Assembly: GCF_932526225.1 (NCBI RefSeq)
Contig: NC_064046.1
Location: 2,852,001 to 2,916,000, forward strand
Length of the DNA: 64,000 nucleotides
DNA from: Nematostella vectensis
Taxonomy: Eukaryota > Cnidaria > Anthozoa > Actiniaria > Edwardsiidae
Direction of reading: 5' to 3'
In this document: positions 24,390 to 38,300 of the stretch, one piece after another
How the letters are laid out: the number at the start of each line of letters is the position of its first letter
How positions within the stretch are numbered: position 1 is the first letter of the stretch
Notes under the pieces: model-generated
The model's input: the letters and a program-made list of their open reading frames with translations, nothing else
Told to the model about the DNA's origin: nothing
Databases searched by the model: none
Made by a program: the position numbers and the translations under genes

Positions 24390-27300
24390 CTATTTAATTC
24401 CTAAATCAGCTAGCTCTTCCTTCACGTCGCTGAGATAAAATGGATCTGGATAGCCATAACTAAAGATAAAACAAACAAAAGACATCAATCAACGAGTTGA
24501 ATTGAGGTTTGACTGCATTAGCCTTCCTGACGTCCTGATGGTGATGAAGATAAAAGTTCTTTTAAGGCAACTTTGTTTAAAAAAAAGAAAACCTTGTTAT
24601 TGCGGCTACCTCGTTGATAAGAGCAGATTCCAAAATATAAACGAAAAAAAAAGGTTCTATTCGATTTCTGGACATCCCGTTTATAAGGACAGTACGTCCC
24701 AATATTGTGTTCTTTTCAGCGAGGTTCCTACACTAACTTATAAGGACATTTAAAAAGACCATCACACCTCTATTTAAGCTCTCGCACAACACCGGGTCAA
24801 ACGAAGAATCCGTATTCATCAGCTTACTCGAGCGAGTAAGTGAGATACTTTCAATGAAATTTTGTCAATCACTTGTTTTCAATGCCTGTGAACTCTAGTC
24901 GACGATTTCCAAAAGCTAAATCGCCTTCTGGTTTCCGTCATTTAAAATCCTTGACGAGTTTTCATTAGCCGACACTAAAATGGTTTTCAATAACGCCAAC
25001 TCTAAGCTTGATCAACAGTCCTTTAGGCTGATTTAGACAGCACGATTTAGTCGTATGCGACCTGCCTACGACATGTCTTAGCCCTGAATTACATACTTCG
25101 ACTTTCCTTGTCGAGCATCGTAGCGAAGTCGTAGCCTGATTTACACTCTACGACTCGAGTTGTAGAGGTGTCGCGGGCAAGTCGTATACGACTAAATCGC
25201 GCTGTTTAATTCTCACTTCAACACTCACTTCAATATTCCATAAACATATTAACACCAGGCCCGTACCCAGGATTTTTCTTGGGGGGGGGGGTGTGCGAAA
25301 TCCGAAAAAGTGACCTTATTTTTTTCAGGGGGGAGGGGAGGGAGGAGCAAAAGAAAGAACAAAAAGGGATTCTTTTATGCCTTTTCAGTATCTCCACGTG
25401 ACGATTATTGTCGGCTTTGGCTACATACCGGAGTGATCTAGCTGATGATTTTTAGTTTTGTCTACATATAGCACGTCTATTGAGAACCAAAAGTGGACTT
25501 TCGGCCGCTGCACCCCCCCCCCCCCATGGGTACGGGCCTGAACACTTACTTCAACATTCCTTATACATACTAACACTCACTTCTCTGGTCCTCCATGCAC
25601 GCTAGTCTTGTGGAGGACATTCCACACAATCTGGTTATCCAAACCGGAAGACAACGATCGGCCAACTTTAAACACAAGTCTCGCGTCAAAGGCTTTCCTT
25701 AGTAACCTGAGCACCTCACGCCCCTCAGGGGTGTCCGGTAGGTAGGCTTTCCGGACAGTTCCGTCGTATGGTTGTCCAGGATTGGGATGGTGGGGGTACT
25801 GGATTCCGGACGGAAACGCGTATTGTATGACAATTGAGCCAGCCGTCTCGTAGCCAGGAAGAATATGCGGCTGTGTGCGGTGCAACATTGACCTGGTCAA
25901 CATAAGATATGACGTCATTTCTGGGTAAACAAAATGCCTGGATAGAATAGCAAACACAGAGGCGGATACAGGGGGGGGGGGGTGGACTGGGTGGATTTTT
26001 TGAAGAAAATAAATGTCTGAGGGATGGGAGATACTGTCCATTTTTAACTCGTGAATGCTTGCAAAGCATCTATGACCACAGCGTCCCAGGTTCGAATCCC
26101 ACTGAAGGCACTAATTGTTTTTTGTTACTTTACATTTTACTTTTTCTAATAATAATTAATTACTGTTCTTGGTGTGTCCTTACATCGAAAAGAAAAAAGG
26201 TATAAGGACATTTTTATGTACTCTCAGCATCTTGGATGTGTTCATGCTTTGTTCAGTGTCCTGTATATCTTTTATGCACACAAGAAAATACCTAGGAAAA
26301 TACATTTGCATTCACGAGTTGGCTCACAGAGCCATTGATTCTTTGCCTGCTTGACTTTGCTGACCTAGGCCCCAGGGATACCGTTTTGCACTACCACAGG
26401 CGGCTTTTACGCGTGGTCGCTCCATAAGACAAAGGACAACATGTGAGACATGGGAGTGGTGAGCAAAAGCATTGAGGGCCTTATATCAGGAACAAGAAAG
26501 GGTGCAATGAGAAATGATAATGATGATTATCGGTTATTTCATTAATTAATCTTTAACAAGAACTTGTTTTATTTCATCGTATAAGGAGACATGCAAACTC
26601 GGCACCAACAACGGTTAACTCGCCATCGTAGGGGTAGCGAGTTAATTAACCCGTAGGGGTAGCGAGTCGAAGGAAGTTGACCGGATACCTGTTGACGACT
26701 TACCCATCTGGTTGGTTTCCCTGTACGATGACTTGTTGGGTTTCCTGTGGAGCTCTACATACGGGACAATGAGGGAATTGTTTCGTTGCTTGCGTCAGAC
26801 AACTCGCGCAGAATTTGTGCTGACAGGGCAGCGTCTCTGGCTGGCGAAGACGTTTATAGCAGATCGGACACTTGCCTACAAGATAGATAAACATACATAT
26901 TCTAAATATACACCAAAAACTTAAAGCCCGTCGATCCCACTTGACCGCGTGAAGCGTGGTTTCGTAGGCTATGAAACCCTATGAATATGAGATACTCATC
27001 TGAGTAGTAAATTTAATCCGCTTGAGTCACGGTAAATTTCAATCCATCCTACAACTAAACAGACTCAATTCTATTTCTTAAGTATCATATAATACAAAGA
27101 AATTTTTATCTTGAAAAATGATTAGAGTTTTGAATATTCAAAACAAAAACAAAACAATATTGTCACGAAAGTCGGATCCATAGACTATAATTGAACGAAA
27201 AAACTGACCCTCGTACATTAGCCTCGTGTATATCCCCCCAGAAAATAAACCTGCGTAATATAAGCTCAATTTTCACGGAAACGCAAACATATTTGTCATC

Positions 27301-30300
27301 TTTTCTAAGAACAATGAACTTGCGAGATGATTTTATAGACGACCAAGACACATTCTGCTGTATCGAAATGTTATCGTTCAACCTTCTTTAAACACGAACG
27401 CGCGCTATAAAAGGGATGGCTCAGCCCCCTTTTTCGTAAGCTCTCGCGCAAATCGTCGTCATTCACAACTAGACTTCATTGGGTGTGGACCTCTGTAACC
27501 GCCGGAAGAAAACATGCTAAAAGTAAAGCCGTACGACAAACTACGCGCGCGCGTGCGAACAACGAATTTGAAATATTCATCGCTTCAAAACCTATCTATT
27601 CCTCGCTATTTTTCGTCCTGTTTTAAGAAACAGCAAATGAAAAGGCTAGGTTTGCTTAAATAGTGTGTTATCGGCCACTCTAGAACTCGGAAAACGCGAA
27701 AAATATTTCAAAATAGTGAAAGCAGTGTGTCTATTGGAAGTTTCTTTGAGGATGTGATTGATAATTTAGAGCGGATGGCCTGTTAAATATTTCGGATTCT
27801 AATAGATTCTTTTGTCCTTTAACGGTTGAGGTTTCCGTCGGACCTCCGGAAGTAAACTGGTGACAATGCGGCTTTAATGAGTTATTAGGCCCGTACCTAG
27901 GGGATGCACCCACCCCCCCCCCCCCCCCCCCCCCCCCACAACAGCCGAAGGTCCATTTTCGGGTCTCAATACACGTGCTATTTGTAGACAAAACTATAAA
28001 GCATAAGCTAGATCACTCTGTTATGTCATTAATCCATAAGTCAGACTTGTATTCTAGCCAAATCCGTCAATAAACGTCTCGCGGAGATACTGCAAAGCCA
28101 TAAAAAATGTTCTTTCGGGGGTGGTCAGATTTTTATCAGAAAACTCACTCCCTTAGAAAAATTAGGTAAGAAAAATCCTGGGTACGGGCCTGGTTATATC
28201 ATAAATCTATGACCCTGAGGAATAAAAAAAATACAACAAAAGGCATAGTGGGTAATGCACGTGCATTACCTTCCAGATCATCACTGCTTTTGGAGGGAAT
28301 ACTGAGGAGACCCTCATCCTTTCGATGCCCGCGGAACTCTTTCGGTCGGGCGCCGCCGAGCAACCGGGAAGGGGGGTCAGCGACTTTCTTATCTGCAGTG
28401 GGGCTAGGCCCAGTGGCAGGCTTTGCTTGCGCCCGAGATCTTGTATCGGCAGCTTGGGTTGATTGCGTGCGTTGGCTTAAGTCAGCGGTTGGCTTTGTCG
28501 GAGGGCGGGCGTTGCGGTCAGTTTGCGCATTTGATTCAGCGGCTGGTTTAGCTTGTTGTCCCTGACCAGGTCTCCTAGCTGTCTCATTCCATTCCCTTTT
28601 TTGACCTCTCCATCGCCCGTAGCCCGTTTCCGGCCTTTGATTGACAGGTGGATGTTTTATGTCTGATTTGCTGGCTGTAAACTTATTTTGATCAATAGCT
28701 TTGCCTTTATCTTGACCATTCGAATCTGGTTTATTCCACGAAGATATTATCTTCTTTATGCGGCTAGTTTCAGAATAACCGATCCCCGTAACCATCTCAT
28801 CACTATTCTTTTTCTCTGTTTTCTTGTCGGAAGATGACGGTCCTTTATCTTTCTTGGACAAACTTCTTTCATTCGGCGAGGAACCGGATACCGGGCGCCC
28901 GGACTTTCCACCACTCGGCACAGAACCGGGTACCGGGCTACCGGAATTTCCACCATTTGACACGGAACTGGGTACTGGGCTACCGGACTTTTCACCACTC
29001 GGCAACGAAGTGGGTACCGTACTCCCGGACTTTCCACCACTTGGCAAAGAACCGGTTACTGGGCTACCGGACTTTCCACCACTCGGCAACGAAGTGGGTA
29101 CCGGACTCCCTGACTTTTCACCAGTCCCTTCCCCATACCTTCTCCTAAACTCCGCCATGAATGCCCTGACAGTTGGTTCATCAATATTGACAAGGCGGAT
29201 GTCTGAGACCCCGGGCATCCCAGATTCATTCCTTTTCTCTGCATAATGCTCCACAGCATCTAACATCACCTGTGCGCAAATCTCCTTGGGAACTCCGTAG
29301 ATTCCTGAGCTGATGGCAGGGAAAGCGATAGAGCATAAGTTGATGTTGTCAGCGGTGTACAGGCTCTCTAGGCATGCGCGGAAAAGCTGGTTTTTTACTT
29401 GTTCTGGCGTCGCGCCCCCCCATGTGGGACCCACGGCATGAATCACAGCTAGAGAAAATGGAAGAACGGTTTGAATGGAAACGCGAGATAAAGTCTAAAA
29501 CAAATCATAACCACAAATTTGTCACGCCATTGTCATGGTTATACTACAACTGTCAAGCCATTGTCATGACTACGCTACAACCGTCACGCCGTTGTCATGG
29601 TTACACTACAACTATAACGGCGTTTTCATGGTTATACTACAACCGTCACATTAATGCCATGGTTACACTACAACTGAAACCCAAATTGTCATGGTTGCCC
29701 TACAACCGTCACGCCATTGTCACGGTTACAAAACAACTTTCACACCATTGTCATGGTTACAATACGACCTTCATGACATGATCGCAAACTTTCAAAATGG
29801 TTATAATGGAGTGATGTAACGCCACTACATGGTCACGGAGCATTCGTGGTCACGTTCACAATGCAGTGATGTAACGCCACTACATGGTCACCGAGCATTT
29901 GTTGTCACGTATACAATGCAGTGATGTAACGCCACTACATGGTCACGGAGTATTCGTGGTAACGTTCACAATGCAGTGATGTAACGCCACTACATGGTCA
30001 CGGAGCATTCGTGGTCACGTTCACAATGCAGTGAAGTAACGCCACTACATGGTCACCGAGCATTTGTGGTCACGTTCACAATGCAGTGATGTAACGCCAC
30101 TACATGGTCGCGGAGCATTCGTGGTCACGTTCACAATACAGTGATGTAACGCCACTAAATGGTCACCGAGCATTTGTTGTCACGTATACAATGCAGTGAT
30201 GTAACGCCACTACATGGTCACGGAGCATTTGTTGTCACGTTCACAATGCAGTGATGTAACGCCACTACATGGTCACCGAGCATTTGTTGTCACGTATACA

Positions 30301-32286
30301 ATGCAGTGATGTAACGCCACTACATGGTCACGGAGCATTTGTTGTCACGTTCACAATGCAGTGATGTAACGCCACTACATGGTCGCGGAGCATTCGTGGT
30401 CACGTTCACAATGCAGTGATGTAACGCCACTACATGGTCACGGAGCATTCGTGGTTACGTTCACAATGCAGTGAAGTAACGCCACTACATGGTCACCGAG
30501 CATTTGTTGTCACGTATACAATGCAGTGATGTAACGCCACTACATGGTCACGGAGTATTCGTGGTAACGTTCACAATGCAGTGATGTAACGCCACTACAT
30601 GGTCACGGAGCATTTGTTGTCACGTATACAATGCAGTGATGTAACGCCACTAAATGGTCACGGAGCATTCGTGGTCACGTTCACAATGCAGTTATGTAAC
30701 GCCACTACATGGTCGCGGAGCATTCGTTGTCACGTTCACAATGCAGTGATGTAACGCCACTAAATGGTCACGGAGCATTCGTGGTCACGTTCACAATGCA
30801 GTGATGTAACGCCACTAAATGGTCACGGAGCATTCGTGGTCACGTTCACAATGCAGTGATGTAACGCCAGGATATGGTCACGGAGCATTCGTGGTCACGT
30901 TGATTATGCAGTGATGTAGCGCCACTACATGGTCATGGAGCATTCGTGGTCACAGTCACAATGCAGTAATGTAACGCCATGACATGGTGACGGGACATTC
31001 GTTGTCACGGTCATAATGAGGTAATTAACGCCATGACATTGTCAGGGAAATTCGCGATCACAATGCAGTGATGATAACGCCATCAAAAGGGCACGGTTAT
31101 TTAAGTATAATCAAGGGACTGGCAACCATTTGTCAAGGATGGGGAGACGTTGCTTAAATATGCGACTTTGAGAAGTCATTTGAGATGATTTACGTGAAGA
31201 GATTGCGAGACGTATAAGAGCTACAATTAAGGCCATTTCTAAGACATACCTTTACAAAGAAGCTTTCCAGCGTTTGTTTGCACAGCATCGCCAACTTCAA
31301 GACGGCCGAAACGCCCAACGATCTGGTAGCACTCTTCTTGTATGGACCAGCCCCCCTTGGCGAGTATGGCCCCCGCCACACCCCCTCCGTGGATGAGGTC
31401 GCAGTTGGCCGCATTCACTACCGCATCTGCTCGCTCATTGGTAATGTCACCCTGGTAAACGGTCACCGTGACGGGGCCTGTGGAATATGATCGTTTACGA
31501 TGACGTCTATGACTTATACGTTTGCTCTTTTGTAGGATTGGGGCCCTGTACGACATTAGATTTTTTTCGGGGGATAAACTTTTTTCTCACGCTGTGTTCG
31601 TTATTTTTTTTTTTCGCTGATCCTAAGCGTAGTGTACTGGCATTATTTATTGTATAGCACTGTTTTTGTAGCTCGCTCGGTCATTTCCTTATAAGGCATT
31701 ACATACCATATTTGGGAGTCCGCTTCAATCATTTTTTCGCTTTTTTATCGCTCTAGAGCTTTGTAAGTCGAGAATTTTCACGTAAACTTGCAGGAATTCG
31801 TGTTTACTACGATTTTGCTGGCAGCCATCTTGGAAATAGTTAACTAGCAGTGTTTCTTTTTTATTAGAAAGAGAATTCGAATGTCGAGAATTCAGCATTT
31901 TTGACATGTCCCGTCACCATGTCATAGCGTTACATTACTGCATTGCGACTGTGATCACGAATGCTCCATGACCATGTAGTGGCGCTACATCACTGCATTA
32001 TCAACGTGACCACGAATTCTCCGTGACCATGTCATGGCGTCACATCACTGCATTGTGAACGTGACCACGAATGCTCCGTGACCATGTCATGGCGTTACAT
32101 CACTGCATTGGGAACATGACCACGTGTAACGAAAACTGGACCACGGGTATTTCAAGTCGACATGCTTAAGACACTGACCGCTTATTGGGTTTACTGTGTG
32201 TGAAAGTAAGAGCCTGGGCTTTTGGTGATATCATCAACCGCAAGAAAAGGAAAGCTAGGGGAAAAAATGCTGAATTCTCGACATTC

Positions 32287-32325
<39 letters not shown>

Positions 32326-35300
32326 GTCTCTCTCTCTCTCTCTCTCCCTCTCTCTCTGTCAATAAAAAAGAAACACTGCTAGTAAACTAATAATGCTTTT
32401 TGAGTACCCATGCTTAGTTGAAGCACACTTCGACATTGTTCTCTCTATAACACAATTGTACATTACCTAGCACTTGCTTGAGAACTTGTGGAGGTATACT
32501 ATCATCATCATTGGTTAGTCCTTCTCCTGCTCTGCCTTTCCCATTCTTGCCACCTCTCACATTTCCTTCACCGCTGTCTGTGACCGCCGCGACTACACCT
32601 TTGTCTTCATGATTTTCATCCTCGTTCTTTTCAGATGCATACCTTATTTTAACTTTGCTTTCCACTTCTGTTAACATCTTTTGGACCGTTTCCTTCTCGC
32701 CAATCAGCTCCCACGTTTTTCGGTCTTTTGATATCTCGAGGGCGACGTGGAAATCTCGGCGCTGAAAATCACGCAAAAACTTCAAGATAAATAATATATC
32801 CGCATGCTGATTCGCTTACACTACTCGTACAACTACTGCAAGGAAACTGCGTAATTACCGCATATTACTTTCGCATTTACAGCGCTTTTAAGCAGAGTTC
32901 AGTTACTTTGCAATACTTGCATACTTTCACCGCACGTTACTAGCACAATAACTGAATTATAATCTTGCATTACTAGCGCACTTCACGTGCACTTGCCATG
33001 ACTTCTCGCTCACTAGCAGTACGTAATTTCAGCGTTTTATGACTTACTTTTGTCCCTTAATTTACCAACCTTTTTCATCAAAATATTGCGAAGGCTGTTA
33101 CTCTCAATGTCGCTTTTTGCGGAAAATCGCACCGTCAGAAAATCCGGCAGCTTCGCTCGGTACAGCTCCGTAATCTCTGAAAAAGCTTTATCCAACATGT
33201 CAGGGTCACAGCCTGCTATTGCATCCAACAGCACTTTATCATCACGTATGCTGACCTTAACACTTGAGAGTCTCTCAACCGTCACGAGTTCTTTCTTATA
33301 AGCTGCCTGAAAAGCTTTCCAGGTCTGAACAGATGTGATCTCTAGCTGTCTTGGTTTGCACTTTGTCTCAGCCACCATTTCTTTAATCTGTTCCTTCTTC
33401 TCCTGCTGCTTTCTGTGTTGGGATGGTGTTTTACTCTCGTCTCTTTTACTTGTGGTCTGCTGTGGGATGCTTTCTTCACGTGGTTTTTCAACAGCTTTTC
33501 CATTTCCTGAGTAGTTAGAGGCAGCAATTTCACCAGCTAAGCGCGTCACTCGTTGTGCTTTCGCGTTTGTAGAAAGTGGATGTCTTTTTGCAGCTATTTT
33601 TGTGCCTGCCTCTTGATTTTTATCGCCTTGCCTTTGTCCCACATTTTCAGAAGATTTTTTCACACCCCTAGTGGAATTGATCGTGGTGTTATTTTGCAGT
33701 GCTGGGAATCCATCAGCAGTGTTGTCCTGGGCAAGAACCAACGAGCTATTTTTAGCAGTTTCTTTTTGTTGTGATGCACCTAATTTTGCACCAACGAAAT
33801 CATTTAGTTGTGGTTCCTGCGTATTTGTTTCAGCAGTATACTTCTGCTTTGGCGCCTGCACAACTTTCTCAGCGGTATCATTTCCTTGTGGCACCGGCAC
33901 ATTTCTATCAGCGGCATCCTTTTTTTGTGGAGCCTGCACAACTGTTTCAGCGGTATCCTTTCCTTGTAGCACCGGCACATTTCTATCAGCGGCATCCTTT
34001 TTTTGTGGAGCCTGCACAACTGTTTCAGCGGTATCCTTTCCTTGTGGCACCGGCACATTTCTATCATCTGCATCCTTTTTTTGTGGAGCCTGCACAACTG
34101 TTTCAGCGGTATCCTTTCCTTGTGGCACCGGCACATTTCTATCATCTGCATCCTTTTTTTGTGGAGCCTGCACAACTGTTTCAGCGGTATTATTTCCTTG
34201 TAGCACCGGCACATTTCTATCAGCGGCATCCTTTTTTTGTGGAGCCTGCACAACTGTTTCAGCGGTATCCTTTCCTTGTAGCACCGGCACATTTCTATCA
34301 GCGGCATCCTTTTTTTGTGGAGCCTGCACAACTGTTTCAGCGGTATCCTTTCCTTGTAGCACCGGCACATTTCTATCAACGGCATCCTTTTTTTGTGGAG
34401 CCTGCACAACTGTTTCAGCGGTATCCTTTCCTTGTGGCACCGGCACATTTCTATCATCTGCATCCTTTTTTTGTGGAGCCTGCACAACTGTTTCAGCAGT
34501 ATCCTTTCCTTGTGGCACCGGCACATTTCTATCATCTGCATCCTTTTTTTGTGGAGCCTGCACAACTGTTTCAGCGGTATCCTTTCCTTGTGGCACCGGC
34601 ACATTTCTATCATCTGCATCCTTTTTTTGTGGAGCCTGCACAACTGTTTCAGCGGTATCCTTTCCTTGTGGCACCGGCACATTTCTATCATCTGCATCCT
34701 TTTTTTGTGGAGCCTGCACAACTGTTTCAGCGGTATCATTTCCTTGGTGCACCGGCACATTTCTATCATCTGCATCCTTTTTTTGTGGAGCCTGCACAAC
34801 TGTTTCAGCGGTATCATTTCCTTGGTGCACCGGCACATTTCTATCATCTGCATCCTTTTTTTGTGGAGCCTGCACAACTGTTTCAGCGGTATCATTTCCT
34901 TGGTGCACCGGCACATTTCTATCATCTGCATCCTTTTTTTGTGGAGCCTGCACAACTGTTTCAGCGGTATCCTTTCCTTGTGGCACCGGCACATTTCTAT
35001 CATCTGCATCCTTTTTTTGTGGAGCCTGCACAACTGTTTCAGCGGTATCATTTCCTTGCGGCTCCGGCACATTTCTATCAGTGGCATCCTTCCTCTGTGA
35101 TTCTTGCAACTTTTTGTCAGTGGTACCTGTTTTGGGTGGTACTGACATGTTCAAGTCAGCTGCATCAACTTGATGTAAAGCTGAAAGACTCTTTGAGACG
35201 GCATTTGAGCCTGCAGTCCCATTCAAAGCAGGAATTCCTTCTTGTGATGAGCCAGCAATGCAAGTCTGCTGGTGACCAGCAGTCTCTCCTTTGATGTACA

Positions 35301-38300
35301 AACTTGTCACTCCACCATTCTCATGTATTGGTTTTTCAGAAATCTCCTCTAGCATCTGATGACAGACACTAATCTGGTTGAATGAGCCGGTTAACAAGTA
35401 GCCTTTACTGCATTTCTCCCATGTGATGTTGGTGTCCGCCTTGAGTTTGTTGAGAAACCCCATCATTCTGTCAACGTACTGCTGAAACACATCTTGATTT
35501 ATCACTGCACTCACTGAACTGAAAACCTGGAATTTTTATAAAATCTTTAGTTATGCTTTTTTTAAACATTGATCCTCACATAGTGCAACCTTATTTGAAA
35601 TGTTTATACCTTTTCTTAATGCACTTATTAAAGAAGGCCAATCACGCCATGCTATGATCCTTGACAATACTAAGTAACTCAAAGAATCCATTATCAGCCA
35701 ATTCAAGCAAGTAACTGAGAAACATTCAATCAAATATCATCAATAAAGTATACGACATCAATCGTGGGTTGTTTATTTTGAAAATTTCTTGCAAATGATG
35801 AACCGCTGTATTCTCAATTGTAAACAACAACAAAGGAGAGTTCATGCAATAAAGGCATGGCGGTCGGACGCAATTTTAGGCTCTCTACAAATTTGTGTCT
35901 GTTTCTCTGTATATATATGGTTTTCAATAGTGACAAGCCTTCTTATGTAAGGGAGAACACTCTTCTCAACGACAGAGACATTTATTTTATATCACAGACA
36001 AGTTGCAGGGCTGTAATTGCAAGTACTTCATTCCATCAGAAGACCTCGACCAAAGTTAAAGAGCTCAATGGACCGCTTAAATGCGTAATGTTTTGTAAGC
36101 TCTTTCATCGTGCCTGCTTTGCCCTGGCCCTTATTGCCCTGTCTGGTGATATTGAGTCAAATCCTGGCTACCTGGCTTTAAATGATATAAAAAACACCCG
36201 AGGTCTCAAGATTGCTCACTTGAATATTCGGAGTCTCATTAACAAGACGGACTCTCTGCGCCTTGAAGGAATTGACAGCAGAACAATAGACGTTCTAACT
36301 TTATCCGAGACATGGTTGGATAGCCAAACAGCCGATGCAGAAATTAATCTTCCTGGTTTTGTTTGTGCTAGGCGAGATCGATCTGGAACTAAAGAGGGAT
36401 ATGGTGGAGTTGCTACTTTTGTGAGGGATGATTTGGCTTTTCGATTGCGAAATGATATCAACACTGGTGGTCAGGAATGTTTATGGATTGAATTGATCCG
36501 TGAAAAATGCAAGCCAACACTCATTTGCAGCGCATATAGAGCACCAGATGCTGACTTAACATCGTTCATTTCATCTCTCCAAGATAGTATGCCAGCTATT
36601 GACCTAGATAAATCGGACGTCGTCATTTTAGGAGACCTAAATGCAAATCTGATGCCAAATTCAAAATTACAGAAAAGTGATAAGCAAAAACTGCTTAATT
36701 TTGCACGCACATTCCATTTCACTCAGTTGGTGAAGGAGCCGACGCGTATAACTGACACCTCCCGGACCCTTATTGACTTGATCTTTGTCAATAAAGAGCA
36801 TCGTATCGCAAATTCGGGCGTTGTACCGGTTCCCCTCAGCGATCACTACTTGGTTTTTTGCGTCATCAAGGCAGGCGTTTTTACTAAAGCTAAACCAAGA
36901 ATGCTTGAATATCGTTCTTATAAGAATTTTGACGCTGATTCATTTAATGATGATCTAAGGAATGTCCCCTGGCACATAGTTAATAGTATGGATGATATTG
37001 ATGACGCCTTGTTGACTTGGAATCAATTGTTTTTGGAAGTTGCGGATGACCACGCACCAATCAAACGGCAGCGTGTCAAGGGAACACCAATTCCTTGGAT
37101 GAATAATCAAATCAGTGAATCAATGAAAGAACGCGACATCGCTCACCGGATAGCGCGGAAATTAAACACAGAGCGCCATTGGAAAACATACAGAAATTTG
37201 CGGAACAAGGTTAACAAACTGGTGAAATCTTCAAAGTCGAAGTATTATTGCGATATGATCGAGGAATCGAAAGGGGACTCCGGTAAAATCTGGAAAGCAG
37301 TAAATGAAGCTTGTAATCGTAAATCAACTTCGGAATCTATTCAATGCATCATTACTGATAATATTCAACACATAACGCCTAGTTCTATTGCGACTGCAAT
37401 GAACTGCTTTTTTGCTTCCATTGGACAACGCCTGGCTGACAAGTTCACCACATGCAAATCAAATCAGAGCTCGGTTTTAAATCAAACGTGCCAATTCCAA
37501 CTGATTGAACTAATCGAATCTTTTGTGCTCGAGCAGCTTTTATCACTGAAAGTTAACAAAGCCATTGGGCTGGATAAAATCAGTGCTAGATTGTTAAAGA
37601 ACTCTGCTCGCACAATCGCTCCTTCTATTACCAACATGTTAAATTTATCGATTCGCTCAGGTAAATTCCCGAAGCTGTGGAAGTGTTCAAAAATTACAGC
37701 ATTGTTTAAGTCAGGCGAACGGACAAATGCATCCAACTACAGACCGATTTCTATTCTACCTACACTTAGCAAGATCCTAGAAAGAGCAATACACTCACAA
37801 TTGTATCAATTTTTGGTCTCCAATGGTTTACTCTCGAGCAAGCAGTTTGGTTTCAGAAAGGGTCTATCTACGGTATCTGCGCTGTCATCATTTGTTGACG
37901 AGGTTCTGTTGAATATGGAACAGGGTAAGCTGTGTGGGGCCGTGTTTATCGATCTAACAAAGGCCTTTGACACAGTGGACCATGAAATCATGTTGCAGAA
38001 ATTAACTGAGATCGGTCTATCTGGAAACCCCCTGGCATGGTTCCGTTCTTATCTGGCCAACAGAACACAGCGCACATGTTGCGGTAATTCATTGTCCGAG
38101 GAACTTCCAGTCACTCACGGGGTGCCCCAAGGAAGCATCTTGGGCCCGTTGCTGTTTGTCATCTACATAAACAGCTTGCCCGATGTTTTGGAGTCCTGCT
38201 GTGCCTCTCTTTATGCGGATGATACTGTGATCTACTGTTATGGTTCAACCTCTAAACAGTTGAGCGATAACCTCAATCAAGATCTTTTGGCCGTTGCTAA

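Noticed and set aside
24193-24753. Plus-strand ORFs at 24.2-24.75 kb
   Set aside because: The first overlaps, on the opposite strand, the conserved last exon of the minus DTX3L-like gene (YGYPDPFYL); the second has no recognisable motif and no splice or homology support.
33671-35294. Two plus-strand open frames of 500 and 507 codons and a 427-codon second minus frame
   Set aside because: They are shadows of the 78-bp coding repeat; a period divisible by three keeps several frames open. Only the minus frame that continues into KH-like sequence and ends in proper splice sites is real.
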